Source: Gautieria morchelliformis (lineage: Eukaryota > Basidiomycota > Agaricomycetes > Gomphales > Gomphaceae). From it: a stretch of 64,000 nucleotides of DNA. Where the stretch lies: positions 25,260-89,259 of the forward strand of contig WHVA01000470.1 of assembly GCA_015179125.1 (NCBI GenBank). The letters are read 5' to 3'. The notes under the pieces were generated by a model. That model did not search any database. It was not told the DNA's origin and saw only the letters and a list, made by a program, of their open reading frames with translations. Positions 10,208 to 21,193 of this stretch are shown here, in pieces (position 1 is the stretch's first letter; each line of letters opens with the position of its first letter). A program made the position numbers and the translations under genes.

Positions 10208-13119
10208 CCCACTTCTGCTAAACGAAAACGCACCGAGTCGGCCGATCTCAGCTTGCGTTCTTCCTCTTTGGGTGCCGAGTCCACGACGGGTGCCATCACA
10301 GAGGGGTCCTCGCCACCCAGGCATCCAGGCATCCAGCCAAATCCCTGCCCGTCAGTGGAAGGTCCAAGGTGGCAAAAGATGCCGCCTTCGCGGCAAGGTG
10401 GGCTGACACCGATGATTTGACGATTCGAGGTACGCTCCTTCTTCGTCCGTCTCTCGATCGAGCCCTTCTTTGATTGTCTGCAGCTGCACAGGTCAAAAGC
10501 TGGACTTCCAGCTATTACAACCATTTCTTGATGCCCCCTGATATTACGACCACTGGAGGCGGCCGGGTTGCTTATGTTTTTCACTGCAAAAGGTATGGTT
10601 TCATTTGTACTGATATTTGTACTGATATTAATGATGGATCTACATTTTACTATGCAGATTCCCCTCGAAAACCTGCACGCGTGATCGCGTGGATGATGGG
10701 ACGTCGAACATCAAGCGGCACGTATTGGCGTGTCAACCTGCTGACTGCCCTGAGTCCACAGCAATGGCAGCGTTCTCACACAGGTCCACCTACGATGTGG
10801 CTAGGTTCCGCTACTTGATAGCATGTTGGTGTGTGCACCATCATCGCCCATACGCCATTGTGGATGACCAGGAACTGCATGCAACCTGGGAGATGCTGGA
10901 TGCACGTGTCACCATACCGAGCCGACAGACGGTCTCGCGTGATGTGATAGACATCCATGCGATGTCCATGGCCCATGTGAAGGCTATGCTTCAGGTAAGT
11001 GGTTGTTTTCTTGCGCAGGACCTTTCTGATGTGCGCATATATTGGGTAGGGTCACCCGGGTAAGCTTCACATTGGGGTGGATGGGTGGACGTCCCCCAAC
11101 GTGTTTTCTTTCCTCGGGGTTACCATTCATGGCGTCTTCGATGGCAAAATGCAGCACCTCCTCTTGGATTTTGTTCCGTAAGTTTATCTCAAGTTTATCT
11201 CTTTGTCCACAACATTCCTGAAGACATTCACCTGCCTTTTAGACTATCCGAGGGACACACTGGTGTGTACCTCGCTGAGAAGCTATTTGAATCTCTCAAG
11301 GGCTATGGGATTCAGAACAAGGTAAGAATGTAGTTGGATGTTGTCTGGAATCATGTCTAATTCCCTGCATACTTCAGGTTCTGGGACTAGTTGCCGACAA
11401 TGCAGAGAATAATGCTACAATGGTTAGGCACTTGGGGACTCTTATGCCTCGCTTTGGAGGTTCGTTGGGTCGTGTGCGATGCTTCGCACACATCATCAAT
11501 CTCGTGGTCAAGGTAGGCCTCTCATTCTTATGCAATATTCACCTGCTTAAAATGGCCAGGCTATTTTGTCACCTTTTGCGGTGAAGAAGGTCAATGGGGA
11601 GATTTCCGATGAGGAGCTGAATACGCTCCTCGATGGCATCTTCGAAGGGGAGGATGAAGATGACCTCAGTGCAGCTGAGGATGTAGATCCGGACCACGAG
11701 TCTCATGACAACGAAGTCATTGATGCTGCTGCTAACGAGGATTCCGAGGCTGCTGCGAGCGCAGAAGATGACGTTTGTGCCAGACAGCTTTGCCTTGCCA
11801 AGGTAGAGTTCTCGTTGCTTAGCTAGGGTTCCCGGCCTCTCACTGAGGTCATTTTAGCTCAAGGGTTTGACTAAACGAATATTCCACAGTCCAACATTGC
11901 GTCAGGACCTGCAAACTCTCTGTGAATCACAGGACCCACCAATAGCATATCAAATGGTAATTCGCTCGGTTGAAACACGCTGGAATTCAGTCACTGCAAC
12001 GATCGAGCGTGCATTATATCTGCGGCCCGCACTCACAACCCTTTGTGACCTCCCTCGGCACAACAAAACGAAGGGCGTTCGACTGGGGCGCTATCAGCTA
12101 GATGACTTGGACTGGCTGATACTTGAACAAGTATTCCCCCTTCTCGATGTAGGTGACTCGATCTTGTTATCATACTGATCACTGACATATCGAAGCATTT
12201 CTGGAAAGCCACTGACATCTTTCAGCAGGACAGAGTGCCTTTGTTGCATAGTGTGATTCCATACATGGATAGCCTCAGTGAAGCTCTTGATCGGTTTGCG
12301 ACAAATGAGGAACTTAATGCAGCCGTTCGTCTTGCTGCTGCCCGTGGCCGGAGAGTGCTCGATAAGTATTATGGATTAACAGACGAGTCCATATTGTTCC
12401 GAATTGCAATGAGTCAGTTCCTTCCACTTTTGTCTGCATGTCTTTTGTCTGCATGTCTTCAACCTGTTGTAGTGCTCAATCCCCGGTTCAAACTGATGTA
12501 TTTCCGACATGCCAATGGCCAGAGGAGTGGATCTCCACTGCACTCGAACTTCTTCGGAGTGAATGGTGTGATCACTACAAGCCGGCTCCTGCAGTGGTGT
12601 CAGCACCAAGTACGGTGGTACGTATTCATGGTTTCTATGTAATACCAGCCTGAAATTAGACCCAGCCATCGTCATACTTTGACTCTGTTAGGAGCTTTGG
12701 AGCCAATCACAGTGCTGATGAGCTTGAAGAGTATCTTGCTGCCCCTCCAATGGCCAGTGTCACTGATCCCATCAACCACTGGTCATTGCTTATCCAGAAT
12801 GGGAGCTGTCTCGCACAGATGGCCCTAGACTTCTTATCTATTCCAGGTGAGCTATCTCACACATCCTTACATCCTATTTTGACCATGCCCCTCTAGCAAC
12901 CTCCACAGATGTTGAACGTGCATTCAGTAGGGGCCGACTGACTGTATCACGGATGCGTCACTCTCTGAAGGAAGAGTCGACACGTGCCGGAACCGTACTC
13001 AGCACATGGCTGTCATAAGAAGGACTTGTTCCTGAGGAGCATGTTGTAGAGTTGCTGCGTGATAAGAGTAAGCGTGTCAAGAAGGCTGTTGTGCAGAAGG
13101 AGGTCATAGTAGTTGAATG
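10208..13119 (+). pseudogene. hAT transposase, multi-exon, probably damaged
   Basis: DDE transposase that would excise and reinsert the hAT element. Starting near ATG 10208, the gene has a basic N-terminus. A BED-type zinc finger is formed by joining HCK before and TSNIKRHVLAC after an intron at about 10590-10662. Further exons hold TRWNS-type and RCFAHIINLVVK motifs (11479-11517), and the C-terminal hAT dimerisation region has DVERAFSRGRLTVSRMR (about 12908-12960). Acidic low-complexity sequence occurs around 11640-11780. An in-frame TAA at about 13014 is followed by 34 more codons in the same frame (EEHVVELLRDKSKR), so either the C-terminus is trimmed or this is a nonsense change. Exact splice sites were judged by eye. 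Confidence 0.75.
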
Positions 13120-13324
13120 ACATGTAAATGACTTATGACATGAATTCTTGGCATTTAAGGCTTGCAGGTCTGCGAGTCACCTGCGGAATTCCAAAGGCCA
13201 AACCTGGACTTGGCAGGTATTTAGGCGCCGGGTAACCTGGACTTGTGGGAGTTGGATCTGCAGGTTAAAATCGCAGGTTGAACTGCGAGTCACCTGCAGG
13301 AACCTGGACTCGTGGACAGCCCTG

Positions 13325-14643
13325 AATTTGTAGGTGTTCTCTGGGTCTGCTTTCTCCACCGCTTGACACATCTCTCTGAACTTTGGGCAAGTGCGGTCCC
13401 ATGACGCGTGACCCTGTCGGTTGCAGTTGGTGCACGAGAACTTGGCTGGATTGGTCTCTTCGCAGTCAGTTGTCTTGTGTGCCTTTCCACAAGTGCCGCA
13501 CGTGTCTGGGCTGTTGCACTCCATGGCCATATGGCGTGCGTTGTACTTTTGGCATTTCAGGCATCTGCGGGGTTCCCTCTTCATTCGTCTTGCCCAGGTA
13601 CACTTTCCTGCGATGATGAGTCCATCCCTGATTGCTACGTTGGCAGCTCCGGTCGAGGTGAACTTCGCTATTAAGTGCGCGGTCCGCTGGCCCTCCCTTC
13701 TCCTGTGGATCGGCTTTATCCAGCGCGTGGATATGAGGCTGCCGTCCGGGATTTTAGAGTCTCGTTCTACTTTCTTGAATTCCAACAGTGCATCCGGTGT
13801 GTGGGCAATTGGTACGTATTCCACTATTACCGATACGGCCCTGTCCTTGACCACCGACGTGCCGCTGAATTTTTCCATGAATGCTTTCCTATGGGTTTGT
13901 ATCCACTTGGCTCCAAGGGGTGTGCTGAGATCCAGCACTATTCCCCCATTGTTGAGGATTTTAGCCCCTATAAATGCTACCTCCGTTTCTCCCCTCAACT
14001 CCTCCAGCTGCTCGATAGCTTCGTTGGCTTTGGTGACCAGCTCCCACTCAGAGAGTTGCGTTAGCATGTTGCGTGTCGCACTCGGGTCTTTGTCAATTAG
14101 GACTTGACATTCCCTGGCCTTGGCCTTCGCCAGATTGTTCGGGTGCGACAGCGGGACGTTCCCTCTTAGTGCTGCCGCGTATGTGGTGCCTGAGGCCCTG
14201 GGCCCTCCGTTCTCTTCCCTGGTTCTCGCAGTTTGCGCAGCCTCTTTGGCATTGTCTATCACGGCTGTGACCTTGTCTAGGAAGGGCGACAGACTCTTTT
14301 CGACGTACTAGGATATGGCCTCTCCCGCTCGGCTGGCTGTGTCATCTAACATGAGTATTGCCACTGCCCTGGCTCCTTCTTGTACTGCTTTGGCGCCGGT
14401 GCTGTGGGCTATGGACAGTAACGTGTAACTGAGCTGTTCTATCGAGGGTCGGTCATCCTTTGCCAAGTATCCGTTTCTGTCCAGGTAGCCATGGGTGGCC
14501 TCTTTCGTCCAGATGGATGAGCTGGGGTCGGCGATAAGCTCGGCTCTGGTTTTCGGGCTAAGGTTTTGTGCATTGGCTCTCGTGCCCTTGCCGTGCCCTT
14601 GTGACTGGGAGGGCGGCGGTGGGGGGTCTGAGTTGGCTGGCAT
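13325..14643 (-). pseudogene. LINE ORF1, 5' part (CCHC zinc-knuckle protein)
   Basis: Nucleic-acid-binding protein of the LINE ribonucleoprotein. It starts at ATG 14643 (MPANSDPPPPPSQSQ). An in-frame TAG at about 14305-14307 interrupts it (EAIS-stop-YVEKS), and the frame stays open on both sides. Three knuckles follow near the C-terminal half: CLKCQKYNARHMAMEC, CGTCGKAHKTTDC and CTNCNRQGHASWDRTC. The gene is then cut by the hAT at 13324. Joined with 8992-9330, the coding length would be 550 codons including the stop. Confidence 0.82.
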
Positions 14644-14777
14644 GGCCTTTTGGATCGCTTCTTTTTGGGGAAACGATGGATTGATAGCTGTGTGTCGCCT
14701 GAGGCGGTCTAGCTATCGCGAAAATGTGTGCGTGTGCGAGATTTGGGGCTTTGAGTTTTTTGGTAGATGTGGTTAGC

Positions 14778-14790
14778 GTTCTAATAACAA
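14778..14790. repeat. Target-site duplication of the LINE, right copy
   Basis: GTTCTAATAACAA, identical to 4789-4801. Confidence 0.9.
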
Positions 14791-15079
14791 TAAGAACCGC
14801 AACAAGACTAACAACAACGGCAAGGGTTCCAACAACAACTCTTCGAACAACAAGAGCCAGCCCGACATATCGAGCAAGCTCGGGAAGGATGACAAACTAC
14901 TTCCCAAGGAACGCCAACGTCGGGTCGACCAAGGCCTTTGTCTGCTTTGCGGCACCAAAGGTCACATCGTCAAGGACTGCCCGAAGAACAAGTCTACCAG
15001 CGGTAGCGGTTCTAAAGGTCGGGCAGCGAAGACCCCTAATGAGGGGACTTCGGCCTCCATTACGGAGGTGAAAGAATAG
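14791..15079 (+). pseudogene. gag: Gypsy-1 gag, 3' part (zinc knuckle)
   Basis: Continuation of gag after the LINE. It carries the Asn-rich linker, then the CCHC knuckle CLLCGTKGHIVKDC and a basic Ser/Gly tail, ending at TAG 15077-15079. The frame matches the 5' part, so an undisturbed gag would be about 409 residues, normal for this group. Confidence 0.82.
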
Positions 15080-15129
15080 GTAGCAACCTCGGAACCACAC
15101 GATCCGAGGATTGCGGTAACCTCACCCGT

Positions 15130-15448
15130 GTGCTCAGACTCAGCGCCGCTTCTCATTTATTGTCCAAAGGTTCCCTTAATGTAGATCTAACCTCGCCTTT
15201 GCTCCCCAACGTCGCTTTTGTTGCATTAGTTGACTGCGGGTCTTCCAATTGTTTTATTGAATCCAGATTTGTCCAGAAGTACTCTATGTCTGCTTATCCT
15301 GTCTCTCCTATACCCTTGAAAATATTTGACGGTAGTACTAACACTACCATTACCCAAGCTCTAGACCTCTGCATTTGCTTTCCGACTGGCGAACAACAAT
15401 GGGTTACCTTCTACGTAACCTCGCTCGACTCGAGTTGCTCAATGGTAC
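15130..15448 (+). pseudogene. pol: Gypsy-1 pol, protease part
   Basis: Pepsin-like retroviral aspartic protease with the active-site motif VDCGSSNCF. It lies just 3' of gag in another frame. The frame is cut after ATGGTAC by Gypsy-2, whose 5-bp duplication GGTAC occupies 15444-15448, and resumes at 21667. The frame first opens at a GTG, so a frameshift or readthrough from gag rather than a separate start is likely. Confidence 0.8.
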
Positions 15449-15916
15449 TGTAAGGGCAACCCTGGCTAGTCGTGGAGATCACACTACCACACAACTGACA
15501 AGGGGAAATCCAAAGTATGTATAAATGAACAGAGCATACAAGAGAGGGGGTTCTCACCTGACAAGGGGAAATCCAAAGAGAAAAGTCTAAGGACCCCCAA
15601 TGTCAGCGAGCCCGTATTATACTACGCTGCGCAACCAGGGACAACGCTTGGCACCCGCCATCAACTCTGCATCCCCCTGACCCTTGATCGACCCTTGATG
15701 CCACCTATTATGCGAGTCGCTTGATTTCCGACACTGTTCCGGGGCGGAAGTCGGAAATCGGAGTGGAACTGGCAAGGCGAACGGAACTGGTGGAAGTTCT
15801 CCCAGAAGCGGAATCGTTCCCGAAAGCGGATGCGGAGATGGAATCGGAACCGGAAGCGGAGTCGGAACTGGGTGTGGTGTCGGAACTGGAAATGGAAAAC
15901 AGGGTGTCCCCTGACA
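15449..15916 (-). repeat. Gypsy-2 3' LTR
   Basis: Read on the minus strand it begins TGTCAGGGGACACC and ends GGTTGCCCTTACA. It encodes the last 69 residues of pol. A 21-bp direct repeat beginning CTGACAAGGGGAAATCC occurs at 15495 and 15558. A TATA-like TTATACAT on the minus strand lies between the two repeats. Confidence 0.93.
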
Positions 15917-18900
15917 TCACCCCCCCTCTAGCGTGCTGCGTCCTCGAAGCGCGGGACACAAGGGATTGAAATGCCAGCGAGCGGATTCGGCGAGGGGCAC
16001 CTGGATGTGTCCTGTAGAACTCCCGGAGTTTGTCAGGAGCGGAAACATCTTGCTCTGGGACCCACGAATTCTCCTCGTACCCATACCCTTCCCATTTCAC
16101 GAGGAATTGGAGTCGTCCTCGCACAAACCGGCTGTCCAGGATCCGTTCTACCACGTAGTGCTCTTCCCCATCTACAATTTCTGGCGGAGGTGGCGGATGA
16201 GCCTTCCGACGTGGAATTGGGTCCTCAAGCATAGGGAGTAACTTCACCACGTTGAAGACGGGGTGGAGGCGGGACATGGACATCGGAAGTCGGAGGCGGT
16301 ATGCATTCCGTCCAACCCTCCGCGTCACTGTGAAGGGCCCAAGGTAGCGGTGGGCAAGCTTCTGCGAAGGGCGTGTGGTGCGGATGTCACTTGCATCTAG
16401 GTACACCTTGTCTCCAACTTGGTACTCTGGGGCAGGAACCCGGCGTCGGTTGTAGTACCTTGCCATGTCATCCTTGGCCTTCGCAAGGGCCGACTTGGCT
16501 TCCGAAAGGGTGGAGTCCATGCGGTCTCGGAACTCATTGACCGTCTCGAGTCGGGAGTCAGCCTGGCGTGGTTCGAAGCCCATCCGCGGGTGTCGTCCGG
16601 AGTCAAGCATGAAGAAGGGAGTCTGTTGCGTGGCGGAATGGACATGGTTGTTGTATTGGAATTCCGCCAGCGGAAGTAACTCATCCCAGTCATCCTGCCT
16701 CTCATTGACAAAGAGGCGGAGATATTGCTCCAACTCCTGATTGACCCGTTCCGTCTGTCCGTCGCCCTGCGGATGGTACGCTGTGGTGGTAGCCAGCTTT
16801 ATGCCGAGCAGGCGGTAGAGCTCCCGAGTCAGTTCCGCGACAAACTGCGGACCTCGGTCGGAAACGACTTGCTTCGGGAGCCCATGCAACTTCCAGACAT
16901 GTGCAAGGAACAGGCGGGCCGCTCCGAGGGCTGTGATCGTCGTGTGCGTCGGAATGAAGTGGGACACCTTGCTCACCGAATCCACGACGTTCATGATCGC
17001 GTCGTAGCCATGAGACTCTGGGAGTTCAACGATGAAGTCGACACTGATGGTGTCCCAGCGGGATTCGGGAATCGGGAGCGGAACAAGTTCTCCGACGGGC
17101 GGACGTCGTTGCGCTTTGGTTCGGAGACAAAGGTCACACGTCTTCACGTACTGTCCGATGTAGCGGGACATCTGAGGCCACCAGTAATTCCGAGCCACTA
17201 ACTCCAGCGTCTTCCACCTGCCAGCATGCCCAGCGACCCGTGTGTCATGGTGCTGGGACACGATGCGACGGCGGAGGTCCGCCCCACCCGGAACATAGAC
17301 CTTGCCTCTGAAGTGGAGCAGTCCATCACGTTCCGACCATTCCGCTGCCCGTACAGACCGTGAGTGCCCCTTCCGGAGTTCCTCCACTGCCTTCACCACC
17401 GACTCCTCCTTCTCTCCATTCCGGTACTGCCTCCGGATATCCCGGAGCATTTCCGCTTCCGCCCCAACTGCAGTTACTCCTTCTAGGGCACGGATTGCAA
17501 AGAGACTTGGGCGGAGCAGTGTCATATCCGCGTTGTCTCCACTTCCGCTTCCGTGATCCGCGCGGCGGGATAGGGCATCGGGCTTGCCCATGGTGCGGCC
17601 GGGGCGGTGGTGGAGCATGAAGTCAAACCGGGACAGGTGTAGGGACCACCGTGATTGTCGTCGGTTCAGCTTCTTAGCCATGCGGAAATACTCGAGGTTC
17701 TTGTGGTCTGTCCAGATCTCAAAAGGGCATAGAGCACCCTCGAGGAAGTGTCGCCACTCCTCCAGCGCTCGGATGATTGCCAGCATCTCCTTGTCATGGA
17801 TCTCATAGTTCCGCTCGACCGGACTAAGGCTCTTAGAGAAGAAGGCAATCGGATGCCACCCCCCACCATCTTCCGATGACTGCTGTGACAAGACCGCTCC
17901 GGTAGCTGCGTCGGAAGAATCCGCCTCGACTCGATAAGGGCGAGAGTCATCGGGAAAGATCAGGACCGGGGCGGAAGTGATCAGCTCCTTGAGTTTGTCA
18001 AAGGAAGTCTGTTCCGGCTCTCCCCACCGCCATCCAACCTCCTTCTTGGTGAGGTCGAAGAGGGCACGGGCGTGGCAGGAGAAGTCCTTGATGAACCGCC
18101 GGTAGAAATTGACAAACCCAATGAAGGACTGGACCTCCTTCTTGTTTCGCGGCGCGGGCCAATCCGATACACCGGAAACTTTGACTGGGTCCATTTCCAC
18201 CTTTCCTTCCGACACAATCACCGCAAGATACTCTATCCGCGTCCGCTCAAATTCGCACTTTTCCGGCTTGAGACACAGGTTGTACTCCCGGAGCCGTTCC
18301 AGCACTCTCCGCACGACTTCCCGATGTTCGGACATTGTTTTCGTGAAAATGAGGATGTCATCGAGGTAGACGCAGACAACCCCTTCTGCTATCATGTCAC
18401 GGAAAATGTCATTCATCATCGTCTGGAATGTGGCGGGACTGTTGGTGAGGCCAAAGAACATGACCTGTGGCTCAAAGAGTCCTCGATTGGTGCGGAATGC
18501 GGCCTTCCACTCGTCTCCCTCCCGGATCCGGACATTGTTGAAGCCCCAGCGGACATCCAGCTTAGTGAAGTACCTCGCCCCGCGGAGTTGTGTGATCAGT
18601 TCGGAAATGAGTGGAATGGGGTACCGGTTCTTGATCGTGATCGCATTCAAGGTCCGGTAGTCCTGCACAAGTCTGAGCGAGCCATCCTTCTTCTTGATGA
18701 AGAACACCGGAGATGCCATGGGTGACTTGGAGGGGCGGATCCTCCCTGTACGGAGGTTTTCCGCAAGGAACGCATCGAGCTCTACCTGCTCCTTGGGTGA
18801 CAGCGGGTAGACCTTGCAGTTGGTGGGCTTTGACCCAGGCTCCAACTCGATGGCGTGGTCCCACAGCTTCCGTGGAGGCAGGGTATCAAACGACTCCTTG

Positions 18901-19835
18901 GAAAAGACGTCCTCGAACTCTCGCAGGTACTCCGGAATTTCCGCCTCTACTCTATCATGCCTCTTGGAGGCTTCAGCAAGGCGTTGCGAAATATTTCCGG
19001 TGGCGCGGATGTGTTCCGCTTCCGGCGGAAGGTTTACGTACAGCAAGCGCTCCCCTTCCGCCAGAATGTCTTGCGGGCCGAGTCGGATGACGTCGGAATC
19101 GGAATCGGAATCGGAAGTGGGATCCGGTTCAAATTCCGCTTCCGAGTCTTCTTCTGCAAGCAGTGGATGGGGGCCAGAACGACATGTCTGTATGAGCCGT
19201 TCAGTCTTCCGCTGCTCCTGGCGCTCCTTCCGCAGTTCCGACCTGCACACGTGACACTTGGCTGGACATCGACTCATCAGTACCTTCCGAGTCTGCCAAT
19301 TGATCTCCGGGTTGTGCTCCTGAAGCCAGGTAAACCCGAGGATGATGTCCTGCTTCCCCAGGCTGGTGACTGCAAAGGAAGTGCGTTCTGAGTGTCCATC
19401 GTAGCGGAGAATTGTGTCTACTATCTCCGTGATGGACCCTGCCTCATTGGGGCTTCCATCCACATTGAACACCGGGATTGCACGTTGCAACTTCCGCGTG
19501 GTCAGTCGGTTCCGTTCCACATAGTCCCGGTCCATAAACTGACCAGTGGCCCCGCAATCGACAAGGGCGGGTCCGGATTTGACTTCCGCCGTATCTGTCG
19601 TCTGGATCTCCACCTTAATGACTAGTGACTTGGGGCCAGGGGTGGCAGCAACAACATAGCGCTTCGGAAGGCGTCTCTCCCAAGGGCGGATGCGGGATGG
19701 ATGGGGTGTCAGATTTGGTTTTTGTGTGACTTTATCCGGTGGGTCTGTACGAAGTGAGGGGAGTGGGGGCTTTTCATTCTCTACTTCAAGACAGGCAAAC
19801 CGGTTATGTACAGGCAGCAGGGGCACACATCTCAC
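15708..19835 (-). CDS. pol: Gypsy-2 Pol polyprotein (PR-RT-RH-IN-chromodomain)
   Basis: Open for 1375 codons. In order it has aspartic protease (VDCGATGQF), reverse transcriptase (VYLDDILIF), RNase H (VEADSSDAATGAVL, TDHKNLEYF), integrase with the HHCC region (CDLC) and DDE core (SDRGPQF, YHPQGDGQTER), and a C-terminal chromodomain (VERILDSRF, FLVKWEGYGYEENSW). The chromodomain places it among chromoviruses, which steer integration to marked chromatin. No ATG lies near its 5' end, and the frame is -1 relative to gag with overlap at the gag TGA, so expression through -1 frameshifting or a similar mechanism is inferred. The Ser-rich C-terminal tail lies inside the LTR. Confidence 0.93.
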   Translation of the reverse strand: MRCVPLLPVHNRFACLEVENEKPPLPSLRTDPPDKVTQKPNLTPHPSRIRPWERRLPKRYVVAATPGPKSLVIKVEIQTTDTAEVKSGPALVDCGATGQFMDRDYVERNRLTTRKLQRAIPVFNVDGSPNEAGSITEIVDTILRYDGHSERTSFAVTSLGKQDIILGFTWLQEHNPEINWQTRKVLMSRCPAKCHVCRSELRKERQEQRKTERLIQTCRSGPHPLLAEEDSEAEFEPDPTSDSDSDSDVIRLGPQDILAEGERLLYVNLPPEAEHIRATGNISQRLAEASKRHDRVEAEIPEYLREFEDVFSKESFDTLPPRKLWDHAIELEPGSKPTNCKVYPLSPKEQVELDAFLAENLRTGRIRPSKSPMASPVFFIKKKDGSLRLVQDYRTLNAITIKNRYPIPLISELITQLRGARYFTKLDVRWGFNNVRIREGDEWKAAFRTNRGLFEPQVMFFGLTNSPATFQTMMNDIFRDMIAEGVVCVYLDDILIFTKTMSEHREVVRRVLERLREYNLCLKPEKCEFERTRIEYLAVIVSEGKVEMDPVKVSGVSDWPAPRNKKEVQSFIGFVNFYRRFIKDFSCHARALFDLTKKEVGWRWGEPEQTSFDKLKELITSAPVLIFPDDSRPYRVEADSSDAATGAVLSQQSSEDGGGWHPIAFFSKSLSPVERNYEIHDKEMLAIIRALEEWRHFLEGALCPFEIWTDHKNLEYFRMAKKLNRRQSRWSLHLSRFDFMLHHRPGRTMGKPDALSRRADHGSGSGDNADMTLLRPSLFAIRALEGVTAVGAEAEMLRDIRRQYRNGEKEESVVKAVEELRKGHSRSVRAAEWSERDGLLHFRGKVYVPGGADLRRRIVSQHHDTRVAGHAGRWKTLELVARNYWWPQMSRYIGQYVKTCDLCLRTKAQRRPPVGELVPLPIPESRWDTISVDFIVELPESHGYDAIMNVVDSVSKVSHFIPTHTTITALGAARLFLAHVWKLHGLPKQVVSDRGPQFVAELTRELYRLLGIKLATTTAYHPQGDGQTERVNQELEQYLRLFVNERQDDWDELLPLAEFQYNNHVHSATQQTPFFMLDSGRHPRMGFEPRQADSRLETVNEFRDRMDSTLSEAKSALAKAKDDMARYYNRRRVPAPEYQVGDKVYLDASDIRTTRPSQKLAHRYLGPFTVTRRVGRNAYRLRLPMSMSRLHPVFNVVKLLPMLEDPIPRRKAHPPPPPEIVDGEEHYVVERILDSRFVRGRLQFLVKWEGYGYEENSWVPEQDVSAPDKLREFYRTHPGAPRRIRSLAFQSLVSRASRTQHARGGVMSGDTLFSISSSDTTPSSDSASGSDSISASAFGNDSASGRTSTSSVRLASSTPISDFRPGTVSEIKRLA
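15917..15929 (-). other. Gypsy-2 polypurine tract
   Basis: On the minus strand, AGAGGGGGGGTGA abuts the TG of the 3' LTR. This is the expected primer site for plus-strand DNA synthesis. Confidence 0.8.
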
Positions 19836-21006
19836 CCGCTGCGTGTCACAAAATCCGATGCATCTTCCGCTTCCGGTAGACCATGTTCCGCATTTTCGGA
19901 AAGCTCTTCCGCAGTGGGCACTCCATTTATGTCTGCAAGCGCGAGGAACTCTGGAAGGATCTCGAGTTTCTCCTCTGTGGTCATAAGCCGGATATCAAAG
20001 GCTTGGGGGCACTCGCGAGCGTAGTGGCCTGGTTGTCGGCAGCGGAAGCAGGTGATAGTTCCGTGGCCTTTTCCGCGCATGCGGTCAACATCCATCGGGG
20101 CAGGGCCACTCTTCGAGGGAGGAGGGCTATGGTTCCTAATAGGAACAGGCGGAGCAAGCATCGGAAATAATTTCCGTGTGGGAATGAATGCGCTTCCGGG
20201 TTTTGGCACAGGTTGAGTAGGACGAGCGGAACTGCGTGTCGTGTTCCGACTCGTCTCCACGAAGGCCTCATTTGCCTCCCTGTTCCGAGAAACCTTCTGC
20301 GCAGCTTGGTACCACCCTTCCGGGTCATCAAAATCCGGAGCTCCATCCCCAAGCAGCGCAACTTGGTTCTGGAGCGTCGGATCAAGTCCTCGTCGGAATT
20401 TGATGACGATCGTCTTGTCGTCGTCATATTCCGCAAGGTCGATGAGCTCCTGGAAGCGATCGATGTAGTCATCGACCGGATCTTTGGCCTGGTACCAGCT
20501 CGTCCCCTCGAGCTTTGTAAGGGCTGTGAGCTGCTCGTTTTTCGGGCAGAACTGGTCGGAAAATGTTTTCTCGAACGCGTCCCAGTCCCGGAAGTAGTTC
20601 CCCTTGCCCTTTGCTTCATGTCGGATCACCTTGTTTGCAAACGGGCTGCGCGGTCCGATTTGAAAAAGGACAACGTCCAGTGAATCCGAGCCTGGTCGTT
20701 CGGAAAGAGGTCTCCGACAATTGCGAAGTAGATGCTGCATGTGTTGAAGAATGCGCGTCCCTTCTCCCGATCTCCGTCAAAGTCCGCCGGAGTTGCGGGT
20801 TTGACCTTTGCTAACTTCGCGGACATCCTCTTTTCCGCTAGTTCCGCTTTTCCGAAATCCGGATCATCCAGCATTTCATTTCCACCACCTTGTGGAATAT
20901 CTAACTTAGCCAAAATCGCTTGGAAGGCTGTTTCAATCGCGTCGGTCTTCATCCGGTTCCGCGTCAATTCCTCCTCCATATTCCGAAGACGATCGTCCGG
21001 ATCCAT
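19832..21006 (-). pseudogene. gag: Gypsy-2 Gag, one frameshift
   Basis: Virus-like-particle protein. The best start is ATG at 21006 (MDPDDRLRNMEEEL). The frame is open to about 20640 (...FFKSDRAAR) and continues one frame over (FANKVIRHEAKGKG...), so a 1-nt indel near 20636-20645 splits it. The gag core (FEKTFSDQF, DYIDRFQELIDLA) and a CCHC knuckle (CFRCRQPGHYAREC) follow, ending at TGA 19834-19832. Whether the shift is real or a base-call error cannot be told here; it is the only defect in an otherwise intact element. Confidence 0.82.
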
Positions 21007-21193
21007 GTTGGAAGGAGAAATATGGGACGGGATTTCCGGGGTTGGGAGCTCGACGTAAGAAGAGGGGCTGTCGTACGCTGTATGTGCGGAAGAGGTTGCG
21101 ATCTCCGAGTCGCTGTCTCCGATTCCGAACGCACCTATGGCGAATGCAACGCACAGTACGACCGCCGGTCCTCTAGGGGAGAGACTTTTCTGC

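Larger units (their letters stand above)
9331..13324 (+). mobile_element. hAT DNA transposon
   Basis: A 3994-bp element with identical 18-bp terminal inverted repeats, CAGGGCTGTCCACGAGTC, and a perfect 8-bp target duplication, AATTTGTA, at 9323-9330 and 13325-13332. Both are diagnostic for the hAT superfamily. Subterminal regions carry many copies of GCAGGTT/ACCTGCAG-type motifs, as expected for hAT transposase binding. A multi-exon transposase gene fills the middle on the + strand. It is inserted in ORF1 of the LINE, so it is the youngest layer of that stack. Confidence 0.93.
4802..14777 (-). mobile_element. Tad1-like LINE (non-LTR retrotransposon), interrupted by a hAT element
   Basis: Minus-strand LINE inserted in Gypsy-1 gag with a perfect 13-bp duplication. 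The poly(A) tail appears as a T tract at 4805-4832. From 5' to 3' it has a 134-bp 5' UTR (14644-14777), ORF1 with three CCHC knuckles, ORF2 with AP-endonuclease, reverse transcriptase and RNase H, and a 3' UTR of about 200 bp. APE-RT-RNaseH with a CCHC ORF1 is the Tad1-clade layout of fungi. Without the hAT insertion it is about 5.97 kb, apparently full length. It is inactive because of stops and frameshifts in both ORFs. Confidence 0.9.
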
